From Sediminibacterium salmoneum NBRC 103935 (GTDB lineage: Bacteria > Bacteroidota > Bacteroidia > Chitinophagales > Chitinophagaceae): a stretch of DNA of 62,491 nucleotides. Shown here piece after piece: positions 1 to 7,010 of the stretch. The notes beneath the pieces are model-generated. The model was not told where the DNA came from. It was given only the letters and a program-made list of their open reading frames with translations, and did no database searches. Each line of letters opens with the position of its first letter. The stretch's first letter is position 1. Where the stretch lies: the NCBI RefSeq assembly GCF_000511175.1, contig NZ_KI866530.1, forward strand, positions 2,912,705-2,975,195. Direction: 5' to 3'. Position numbers and translations under genes: made by a program.

Positions 1-335
1 ATTAGTTGTGTCAGGTTATTACACTGGTGCACCGAGCCAACAAATTGCAGGTACTCTTTTACATACAAATCGTAGTAGTGCGGATTCAGTTCTGATAAAT
101 AGCCGATTTTCTGTTTACAGGCCATTGGGTTTTCTGCCATATTGATTCCAGCTACCAAAATGGTTCCGCTATCCGGTTCAATGGAACCTGTAATCATTTT
201 CATAGTTGTACTTTTTCCCGCTCCATTAGGTCCTAAAAAGCCAACGATCTCTCCTTTCTGTATGGTAAAAGAGAGATTGTTCACTGCGGTTTGTGTACCG
301 TATTTTTTATGTAACTGACTTACTTCTATTGACAT
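1..335 (-). CDS. gldA: GldA-type ABC transporter ATP-binding protein (partial, 3' end outside window)
   Basis: The first 111 residues of an ABC ATPase read leftward off the window edge from ATG at 335. The Walker A motif GPNGAGKSTT is at about residue 38. The sequence continues with MKMITG, an IGYLSE Q-loop-region segment and YYDLYVKEYL, which is the pattern of GldA, the ATPase of the gliding-motility-associated ABC transporter GldAFG of Bacteroidota. The signature and Walker B motifs lie outside the window. Close relatives include generic ABC-2 ATPases, so the gliding assignment rests on sequence resemblance; gldB further along this window supports a gliding-type genome. Confidence 0.8.
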   Translation of the reverse strand, partial: MSIEVSQLHKKYGTQTAVNNLSFTIQKGEIVGFLGPNGAGKSTTMKMITGSIEPDSGTILVAGINMAENPMACKQKIGYLSELNPHYYDLYVKEYLQFVGSVHQCNNLTQL

Positions 336-460
336 GTGGCTCTTTTGCAGCCTCAAACCTACTTCATTTTCAAGGTATTTCTCCCGATGATTCGTTAATA
401 TTTAGGGGGTAAAACCTTCAATTGACAGCTTTTCCGGCACGTAAAACCCCTTTAAAACCG

Positions 461-468
461 TACTTTTG
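461..468 (+). promoter_or_regulatory. Predicted -7 promoter element of prfA (TACTTTTG)
   Basis: TACTTTTG matches the Bacteroidota primary-sigma -7 consensus TAnnTTTG and lies 23 bases before the prfA ATG. I see no TTTG at the usual 19-20 base spacing upstream. A five-codon reading frame (ATG at 480, TGA at 495-497) overlaps the prfA start and could couple its translation. Confidence 0.5.
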
Positions 469-491
469 CACTCCCAAAATATGCCCACATT

Positions 492-1552
492 ATGCTGAAT
501 AAGCTCGAAGCCATAAAAGCCAGATTTGACCAGGTTGGAATTGCCCTTACCAATCCGGAAATTATTAATAACCAGAAGGAGTTTGGCGTTTACAGCAAGG
601 AATACCGTTCATTGGAAAAAATTGTTAAGCCTTACGAGGAATATGTAAGAGTATTGGCAGATCATCAATATGCCAAAGAGGCATTGAATAGTTCCGATGA
701 TGAAATGCGCGAATTGGCCAAAATGGAATTGCCTGAGCTGGAAGAAAAAAAGAGGCTTTGGAAAAGGAGCTTACCAAGTTATTGATTCCCAAAGATCCAC
801 AGGATGATAAGAATGCCATTTTGGAAATCAGGGCAGGAACAGGTGGAGATGAAGCCAGTTTATTTGCCGGTGACTTATTAGGTATGTATCTGAAATATTG
901 CTCAAAGAAAGGATGGAAAACTTCCGTGGTGAGTGAAAGTGAGGGAACTGTAGGTGGATACAAAGAAGTAGTAGTAGAAGTGAGCGGAGAAGATGTTTAC
1001 GGAACATTAAAATTTGAAAGTGGGGTGCATCGTGTACAACGTGTACCCAATACTGAAACCCAAGGTAGGGTACATACTTCTGCAGCTACTGTTGCGGTAA
1101 TGCCGGAAGCCGAAGAACTGGATTTTGAATTGAAGGAAAGTGATGTAAAAATGGAAACTGCCCGTAGTGGTGGTGCGGGTGGTCAGAACGTAAATAAAGT
1201 AGAAACCAAAGTGTTCCTTACGCATATTCCAACCGGTGTTGTAGTAGTTTGTCAGACCGAGCGTTCTCAGTTGGCCAACCGGGAGAAAGCCATGGTTATG
1301 TTAAGAACCAAGCTATACGAAGAGCAGGTGAGAAAGCAGGAGGATGAAATTGCCCGTCAGCGTAAAACCCTGGTTAGTACCGGTGACCGCAGTGCTAAAA
1401 TACGAACCTATAACTGGCCGCAGGGAAGGGTTACGGATCATAGAATTGGTTTAACTTCTTACAATCTGGATGCCGTAATTAATGGTGAAATTGATGAGTT
1501 TATTGAAGCATTGCAGATGGCTGAAAATGCGGAGAAAATGCTTAATCAATAA
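492..1552 (+). CDS. prfA: Peptide chain release factor 1, with an apparent -1 frameshift
   Basis: Release factor 1 recognises UAA and UAG and hydrolyses the peptidyl-tRNA. The N-terminal part is readable from 492 and stops at TGA 783-785; the remainder continues in the next frame to 1552. It includes the universally conserved GGQ peptidyl-hydrolysis motif ([12 protein letters not shown]) and the family block RAGTGGDEA. Joining the frames at the A7 run 745-751 gives about 354 residues, the normal RF1 length, with the natural helix [13 protein letters not shown] across the join. RF1 is essential, so the gene is presumably functional: either one A is missing from the sequence, or ribosomes shift -1 on the in-phase A_AAA_AAG heptamer located there. 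Start chosen from the family-typical [15 protein letters not shown]. Confidence 0.92.
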
Positions 1553-1571
1553 TCTTTATTATATTAACAGT

Positions 1572-2239
1572 ATGAAAATTCTGTTTGTATTGTTTGCAGT
1601 TGCTTTCATGTACACTGCTAATGCTCAGGGTTTGGGAACCCGTATCTTTTTAAAAGATGAGAACGGTGTTGATGTGCGTTCTAAGTCGGCTACCATTGAG
1701 CATGCCGATTATTTGTTTCATCCTGAATACCTGAAAGCCAATCTATATACCAAGACCGGCAAACTGTCCGGTGACTTTAAATACAAACTTTTACTGCATT
1801 TCAACCGATTGTTTTATCAGGAACCTTCAGGTGCAGATATGGAAGTCGTTAGTCCTATTTACAAGGTTGAATTTGAAATGCCCAATGGAAGCATCACGGT
1901 GTTTGAAAAGGGATTTGACCCAATTGATGGTTTGGATCAGAATAACTTCTATCAAATTTTAGCCAATGGCAAATTGCGATTGCTGATGGATACTAAATTT
2001 GAAACTGAAACCAAACAAGTATTTGGCACCGGAGCCGTTACCACAACTGAGAAACTGGTTAATTTTTATGCAGCAGCTGGTACAAAACTGGTAAAAATTA
2101 CCAAAGAAGAACATGTGCTTGCTCTTATGACAGATAAGGCTACAGAAATGACTGCCTTCATTAAAAAAGAAAAACAAAATTCAGAAAGCAATCTGATTTG
2201 GAAAAGCTTTTCAATTATTATAATCAGTTGAAAAACTAG
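1572..2239 (+). CDS. Secreted protein of unknown function, 3' end shifted by a homopolymer
   Basis: The start at 1572 gives a clean signal peptide (MKILFVLFAVAFMYTANAQ) followed by a soluble region of about 200 residues; I do not recognise a named domain. As given, the frame ends at 2231 with an odd tail (IWKSFSIIIIS). Adding one A within the A-rich stretch 2163-2179 restores a more plausible amphipathic end, SDLEKLFNYYNQLKN, stopping at TAG 2237-2239. That stop shares the CTAG tetramer with the galE stop on the other strand. The gene begins 19 bases after prfA and is probably co-transcribed with it. Function unknown. Confidence 0.7.
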
Positions 2240-3276
2240 TTGTTAACAGCCTGATCCGCTTCCTGTTTCATCTTCAACTCCCATTTCCAGGCTGTGTCCA
2301 TCATTTCTTTAATGCCGTATTTAATTTTCCAGCCTAGCTTATTAACAGCCGCATCGTTATTGGCATAAATAGCAATAACATCACCTGCTCTGCGAGGTCC
2401 TATTTCATAGTTTAGTTTTACACCACTAACTTCTTCAAAAGTGTGGATAGCTTCTAATACGCTAACGCCATCGCCTGTTCCCAGGTTGAATACATCGCAG
2501 TTGGTTTCATTTTTCCCGTCCATTAAATACTGAATGGCCAGTGTATGTGCATGTGCAATATCAGAAACATGAATATAGTCTCTTACGCAGGAACCATCTT
2601 TGGTAGGGTAGTCGTTTCCATGTACCCACATTTTAGGTAGTTTGCCTATTGCTGTTTGCGTAATGGCCGGTACTAAGTTCTGCGGCTTACCTACTGGCAG
2701 TTCTCCAATATTACAAGACGGGTGTGCTCCTACCGGATTAAAATATCTTAATAAGATTGTTTTAGTAGGTATTGCTTTAGTAAAATCTTTAATTACAACT
2801 TCTCCCATTTGTTTGGTTGCTCCATAAGGAGATTCTGCTGGCTTAATAGGAGAGTTTTCTGTTACCGGTATGGCATCCGGATTTCCGTAAACAGTGCAGG
2901 AAGAAGAAAAAACAAAATTAGGTATGGAGAATTCCTGAACACACTTCAATAAATTAATTAACCCGAACATATTGTTTTCATAATAGCGCAGGGGCTCTTC
3001 TACAGACTCACCCACTGCTTTGTATGCAGCAAAATGAATGATACCGTCAATGTCCGGATTCTCCTGAAATACTGCCTGTGTTTCATCGAAGTTTTTCAGG
3101 TCTACGGTATAGTTCTTTACTTTCTTACCTGTAATTTTTTCTATACCAGCTAATGCAATGGTTGTTGACCTGGAAAAATTATCTATAGATATAACATCAA
3201 ATCCATTCTCAATTAAATCTACGATAGTATGGGAACCTATATAACCTGTACCTCCTGTAACTAAAATTTTTGCCAT
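2236..3276 (-). CDS. galE: UDP-glucose 4-epimerase
   Basis: GalE interconverts UDP-glucose and UDP-galactose using bound NAD, for the Leloir pathway and glycan precursors. The 346-residue protein begins with the NAD-binding motif GGTGYIGSH at about residue 8. It carries the catalytic Ser in SSSCTVYG and the YxxxK pair in PYGATKQMGE, followed by LRYFNPVGAHP and the C-terminal GTGDGVSVLE. The start at 3276 is set by the conserved MAKILVTGGTGYIGS; a longer upstream start has no family support. A terminator-like hairpin with T7 touches the start codon. The gene is the last of the minus-strand block after pit. Confidence 0.95.
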   Translation of the reverse strand: MAKILVTGGTGYIGSHTIVDLIENGFDVISIDNFSRSTTIALAGIEKITGKKVKNYTVDLKNFDETQAVFQENPDIDGIIHFAAYKAVGESVEEPLRYYENNMFGLINLLKCVQEFSIPNFVFSSSCTVYGNPDAIPVTENSPIKPAESPYGATKQMGEVVIKDFTKAIPTKTILLRYFNPVGAHPSCNIGELPVGKPQNLVPAITQTAIGKLPKMWVHGNDYPTKDGSCVRDYIHVSDIAHAHTLAIQYLMDGKNETNCDVFNLGTGDGVSVLEAIHTFEEVSGVKLNYEIGPRRAGDVIAIYANNDAAVNKLGWKIKYGIKEMMDTAWKWELKMKQEADQAVNN

Positions 3277-3311
3277 AAAAAAAGCGTATAATGTTTTCTG
3301 CAATATACGCT
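3277..3311 (-). terminator. Intrinsic terminator or attenuator between pit and galE
   Basis: On the minus strand AGCGTATA (3311-3304) pairs with TATACGCT (3290-3283), giving an 8-bp stem with a 13-base loop, followed directly by seven T (3283-3277). The T run ends at the base before the galE ATG. It can end the pit transcript, and any galE message from upstream must read through it. Confidence 0.6.
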
Positions 3312-3335
3312 AATTGAATGCTTTGGTTGATTATT

Positions 3336-4379
3336 TTACTCAATCAATTTAATAATGGCATAGAATATTCCGGCAATCATTGCAGAAATTGGAATGGTTA
3401 AAATCCATGCCCACAAAAGATTTACGGTTACACCCCATCTTACAGCGCTTAATCTTTTGGTTGCTCCAACCCCAATAATAGCACCGGTAATGGTATGTGT
3501 AGTAGACACTGGTATCTTAAAGTGTTCGGTCATGAATAAGGTAATAGCACCAGCAGTTTCTGCAGCAACCCCCTCTAATGGGGTTACTTTAGTGATTTTG
3601 GTACCCATGGTTTTCACAATTTTCCAGCCACCACTTAATGTACCAAGACCGATACACAAGAAACTGGTAAATGGAACCCATGGATAGGCTGTAACGAATG
3701 TATTGAAGTCCATGATTACGCCATGTGCATTCTTTTCATAGAAAATGATGGCTGCTCCAATAATCCCCATTACTTTTTGTGCATCATTTCCACCGTGCCC
3801 GATACTGAATGCAGCTGAAGAAACCAGCTGTAGTTTCTTAAACCAGTTTTCTGCCTTGTAGGGGTTCGATCGTTTACATAAATGCACGATAATAATGGTA
3901 ATAACAAATGCAATGAACATACCAATTAATGGCGCGAAGAAGATAAACAGAAAAGTGGGAACCACTTTTGCATAGTTGATAACATCGCCCGCTTCTCCGC
4001 TTAGTCCACCTGCATGTGCCAGAGCGGCTCCAATGAATCCACCCATTAATGTGTGTGAGGAGCTGGAAGGGATACCAAACCACCAGGTAATTAGGTTCCA
4101 GGTGATGGCGGCCATTATACCAGCCATTAATACTTCCAGCGTAATGAAATCAGCATTCACCCATTTAGCAACAGTATTACCAATACCAAATTCTTTAAAA
4201 ATGTATTTGGAAATAAAGAAAGCAGCGAAGTTGAAAACCGCAGCCCACAATACAGCCTGAAATGGAGTTAATACTTTAGTTGAAACAATGGTTGCAATTG
4301 AATTGGCCGCATCATGAAACCCATTGATATAATCGAAAATAAAGGCCAAAACAATAATGATCACTAATAGTGTAAACAT
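3336..4379 (-). CDS. pit: Inorganic phosphate transporter, PiT family
   Basis: PiT proteins are low-affinity metal-phosphate/proton symporters of the inner membrane. The 347-residue sequence has about ten hydrophobic segments and both copies of the PiT signature: FDYINGFHDAANSIAT near the N terminus and SIGHGGNDAQKVMG in the middle. A late block PVSTTHTITGAIIGVG is also typical. It follows a DUF47 gene by 18 bases, the standard pairing in which the DUF47 (PhoU-like) protein acts as the Pit accessory, and lies downstream of phoBR, which suggests phosphate control. Confidence 0.95.
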   Translation of the reverse strand: MFTLLVIIIVLAFIFDYINGFHDAANSIATIVSTKVLTPFQAVLWAAVFNFAAFFISKYIFKEFGIGNTVAKWVNADFITLEVLMAGIMAAITWNLITWWFGIPSSSSHTLMGGFIGAALAHAGGLSGEAGDVINYAKVVPTFLFIFFAPLIGMFIAFVITIIIVHLCKRSNPYKAENWFKKLQLVSSAAFSIGHGGNDAQKVMGIIGAAIIFYEKNAHGVIMDFNTFVTAYPWVPFTSFLCIGLGTLSGGWKIVKTMGTKITKVTPLEGVAAETAGAITLFMTEHFKIPVSTTHTITGAIIGVGATKRLSAVRWGVTVNLLWAWILTIPISAMIAGIFYAIIKLIE

Positions 4380-4397
4380 AACTATGTTTAATGCCTC

Positions 4398-5045
4398 TTA
4401 GGCGTATTTAATAATGATGGACTCAATTACATTGGCAGCGTCTTCACACTTATCCGTAGCAATTTCCATAACCTGATAGATTTCTCTTTTCTTGATTACT
4501 TCCTTGAAATCGTTTTCCTGCTGGAATAACATTTCAATACTCATATCAAATACATCATCAGCCTGATTTTCAATACTGTTTACTTTTACCATGGCTTCTG
4601 TCATCTCTCTCAGGTTCTTCATATTTCTTAAGCCCATAACCGCTTTCTTAATTTCAACGGTGCCCTGTAGTATAAGATCCGCCATTTTCTGTATGCCGGT
4701 ATCGTTAGGGTTTACACTGTAGAAATTGATTTTCTTAGCTGACGCAAAAATATAGTCAGCAATATCATCCAATGCTGTTGCCAGATAGTGAATGTCTTCG
4801 CGGTCGAAAGGAGTAATGAAATTACGGCCCAATTCTGTAAACACTTTATGGGTATTATCGTCGTTCTTATGCTCCAGGTCTTCAATCTGAGCAAGGATTG
4901 CTCTTCTCTTGTCCTGGTCTGCTTCACTGACCATTTCCTTTAGTTTGCCACCCATCTCGTGAACTTTTTCTGCCACGTCTTCAAATAACTCGTAGAATAG
5001 CTGGTTTTTTGGCATGAAAAAACGGCCGATATTGTTTATGCCCAT
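4398..5045 (-). CDS. DUF47 (PhoU-like) Pit accessory protein
   Basis: A 215-residue, all-helical protein of the DUF47/PhoU-divergent family (also called Pit accessory protein). Typical blocks are DVAEKVHEMG, DREDIHYLATALDDIADYI with acidic metal-binding positions, and EIATDKCEDAANVIESIIIKYA-like C-terminal helix. Family members occur almost always beside PiT transporters, as here with 18 bases between them, and are thought to modulate transport or cell phosphate signalling. The start at 5045 is preferred because a TACTTTTG -7 element lies 16 bases upstream; the longer frame would begin at 5063, inside that element. Confidence 0.9.
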   Translation of the reverse strand: MGINNIGRFFMPKNQLFYELFEDVAEKVHEMGGKLKEMVSEADQDKRRAILAQIEDLEHKNDDNTHKVFTELGRNFITPFDREDIHYLATALDDIADYIFASAKKINFYSVNPNDTGIQKMADLILQGTVEIKKAVMGLRNMKNLREMTEAMVKVNSIENQADDVFDMSIEMLFQQENDFKEVIKKREIYQVMEIATDKCEDAANVIESIIIKYA

Positions 5046-5060
5046 AGTGTTTATTTTCAG

Positions 5061-5068
5061 CAAAAGTA
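5061..5068 (-). promoter_or_regulatory. Predicted -7 element of the DUF47-pit operon (TACTTTTG)
   Basis: TACTTTTG on the minus strand, 16 bases before the DUF47 start at 5045, matches TAnnTTTG. It implies that DUF47-pit has its own promoter in the 100-base gap after phoR. No clear -33 TTTG is visible. Confidence 0.5.
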
Positions 5069-5145
5069 CCTTAATGGGCAGGTTGGGACATTCGTTTAAG
5101 AAAAGTTAATAATTAGATAATATACAAATAAAACCAAATTTGTAT

Positions 5146-6189
5146 TTATTTGATAGAGAGCGTAAAACCTACTGTAGTGCCAACGTCAATTTTCGACCGG
5201 ATATGTATGGTCTGACTATGGGCTTCAATAATATGCTTGCAGATTGCCAGGCCTAAACCTGTTCCTCCAACATCCCTGCTTCTTCCCCGGTCGGTTCTGT
5301 AAAATCGTTCAAAAACCCTTGGCAAATGCTCTTCGGCTATTCCAATTCCATCGTCGCTCAATTCTACGAGCACATGTTCTTCATCTGTTTTATACACACT
5401 GGCTATAATCTGGCCGTTTTCTTTTCCGTATTTTATGGAGTTTACCACCAGGTTATTAATTACCTGTCTTATTTTCTCTTTATCTGCAAATACAGTAATG
5501 GGGAACTCGCAACCTTTTTTAATGCTGGCATTGATTTTTTTAGCATCAATTTTAATGGAGAGTGTTTCAAAAATTTCCTTGATTAATTCCTGAATTACAA
5601 AGTATTCCTTGTGTAAGGGCTGTTCACCCGTTTCTAATCTGGAAATGGCATCCAGGTCTTTAACCAGGTTTACCATTCTGGTTACATTCTTGGAAGTGTT
5701 TTCCAGAAAACGCAGACTAACTTCCTTATTGTCGATGGCCCCGTCTCTAAGCGTGTCAATATAACCCTGAATGGCAAAAATGGGTGTTTTAAACTCATGG
5801 GCCAGGTTTTGCAAAAATTCTTTTCGGAAAACCTCATTCTGTTTCAACATTTCTATTTCTGCGCTTCTTTGCTCTGCCCATTTTTCTACATCTTCTCTTA
5901 CTTCATCAATTCCTTTTTGAGGCAAAATGTATTTATAATAGGTTTCCTCTCTTTTGCTGGCTTTGGTTTGATAAATGAATTTGTAAATCAATTTGATTTT
6001 TCGGTAAATAAAAGACTCGAGTACAAAGCCAATTAAAAAATAGCTTCCCAGAAAGGTTACTAATAAGGATATAAATGCAATGGTTATGTCTGGTTGTATT
6101 AGCCAGATACCCAATGAAATAGGTATGGCCAGAATGGCAGCAGTAAAGGCTGATAACTGTTTGGGAGATAGGTTTTTGGTGTTCAGCAT
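5146..6189 (-). CDS. phoR: PhoR-like sensor histidine kinase
   Basis: A 347-residue inner-membrane histidine kinase, partner of the response regulator 35 bases upstream. Two hydrophobic segments occupy roughly residues 12-60, with very little between them, so it has almost no periplasmic sensor domain; PhoR kinases of phosphate systems sense through membrane or cytoplasmic partners. The H-box LAHEFKTP carries the phosphorylated His at about 130. N-box NNLVVNSIKYG, G1 DDGIGI, F-box FERFYR and G2 GGTGLGLAIC follow. The linkage to pit-DUF47 supports a phosphate role, which is inferred from context. Confidence 0.85.
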   Translation of the reverse strand: MLNTKNLSPKQLSAFTAAILAIPISLGIWLIQPDITIAFISLLVTFLGSYFLIGFVLESFIYRKIKLIYKFIYQTKASKREETYYKYILPQKGIDEVREDVEKWAEQRSAEIEMLKQNEVFRKEFLQNLAHEFKTPIFAIQGYIDTLRDGAIDNKEVSLRFLENTSKNVTRMVNLVKDLDAISRLETGEQPLHKEYFVIQELIKEIFETLSIKIDAKKINASIKKGCEFPITVFADKEKIRQVINNLVVNSIKYGKENGQIIASVYKTDEEHVLVELSDDGIGIAEEHLPRVFERFYRTDRGRSRDVGGTGLGLAICKHIIEAHSQTIHIRSKIDVGTTVGFTLSIK

Positions 6190-6224
6190 GTAAGCAAATT
6201 ACACAATTGAAACTTAAGCTTTTG

Positions 6225-6905
6225 TCAAATTTCAAACTTGTAGCCAACCCCTTTTACGGTAGTAATGCAGTCAATACCTAGTTTCTGTCTTACTTTTCTT
6301 ACGTGTACATCAATGGTTCTGTCACCAACTATTACTTCATTGCCCCAGACTTGGGTGAGGATTTCGTTTCTTAAAAAAACCCTTCCCGGCTTGGATGCCA
6401 GCAAATAAATTAATTCAAATTCTTTTTTTGCCAGTACCACTTCGTTGCCGTTAATGGTAACCAGAAACTTAACCGGATCTATGCTGATATTACCAATCTG
6501 TAAGGTTTTTCCTGCTTCTTTGGTAGACACACGTCTGAATAATGCATTCACTCTGCTAACTAGTACTTTCGGACTGATGGGTTTACTGATATAGTCGTCT
6601 GCCCCTGTTTCCAATCCCTTGATTTGCGAACTTTCGTCGCTCATTGCGGTTAAAAAAATAATCAGGGTGTCCTGGAAGCTGGGTTGGGTCCTTAATATGG
6701 AGCAAACTTCAACCCCATTCTTTCTGGGCATCATGATATCTAAAATGATGAGGTCGGGATATAGCTGCTTGGCTTTATCAATGGCTTCATTTCCGTCTTT
6801 TGCCGTATGCACATCGTAGCCTTCCTTTTCCAGATTATAGCGGATAATTTCCAGGATATCCGGTTCGTCATCCGCAATTAAAATCTGTTTCGGCTTCACT
6901 TCCAT
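6225..6905 (-). CDS. phoB: PhoB-like response regulator (OmpR/PhoB family)
   Basis: A 226-residue regulator with a receiver domain (about 6-122) and a C-terminal winged-helix DNA-binding domain (about 132-226). The phosphoacceptor Asp is in LIILDIMMP, with the conserved Thr in FLTAMSD and Lys in YISKPISP. The C-terminal half has the OmpR-type KEFELIYLLAS and RTIDVHVRKVRQKL recognition region. The start at 6905 (MEVKPKQILIADDE) is chosen over an in-frame ATG at 6938 because a TAACTTTG promoter element lies between them. It precedes phoR in the same operon. Confidence 0.88.
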   Translation of the reverse strand: MEVKPKQILIADDEPDILEIIRYNLEKEGYDVHTAKDGNEAIDKAKQLYPDLIILDIMMPRKNGVEVCSILRTQPSFQDTLIIFLTAMSDESSQIKGLETGADDYISKPISPKVLVSRVNALFRRVSTKEAGKTLQIGNISIDPVKFLVTINGNEVVLAKKEFELIYLLASKPGRVFLRNEILTQVWGNEVIVGDRTIDVHVRKVRQKLGIDCITTVKGVGYKFEI

Positions 6906-6923
6906 ATTAACATTCTGTTTACA

Positions 6924-6931
6924 CAAAGTTA
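6924..6931 (-). promoter_or_regulatory. Predicted -7 element of phoB-phoR (TAACTTTG)
   Basis: TAACTTTG on the minus strand fits TAnnTTTG and lies 18 bases before the ATG at 6905. It decides the phoB start, since an upstream in-frame ATG would sit on the far side of this promoter. Confidence 0.45.
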
Positions 6932-7010
6932 ATTTCATTCCACGGCATAAATGGCATTTTGTATTATTATCTAATTGTTAACTGACTGATTGACTATTTT
7001 TACAGCCAAT

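Noticed and set aside
480..497. Five-codon reading frame overlapping the prfA start
   Set aside because: Too short to claim as a gene; mentioned only as possible translational coupling.
1482..1571. In-frame upstream extension of the secreted gene at 1572
   Set aside because: It overlaps the prfA end and would hide the signal peptide.
5122..5145. ATACAAAT/ATTTGTAT inverted repeat after phoR
   Set aside because: A weak AT-only stem without a T-tract; not enough for a terminator call.
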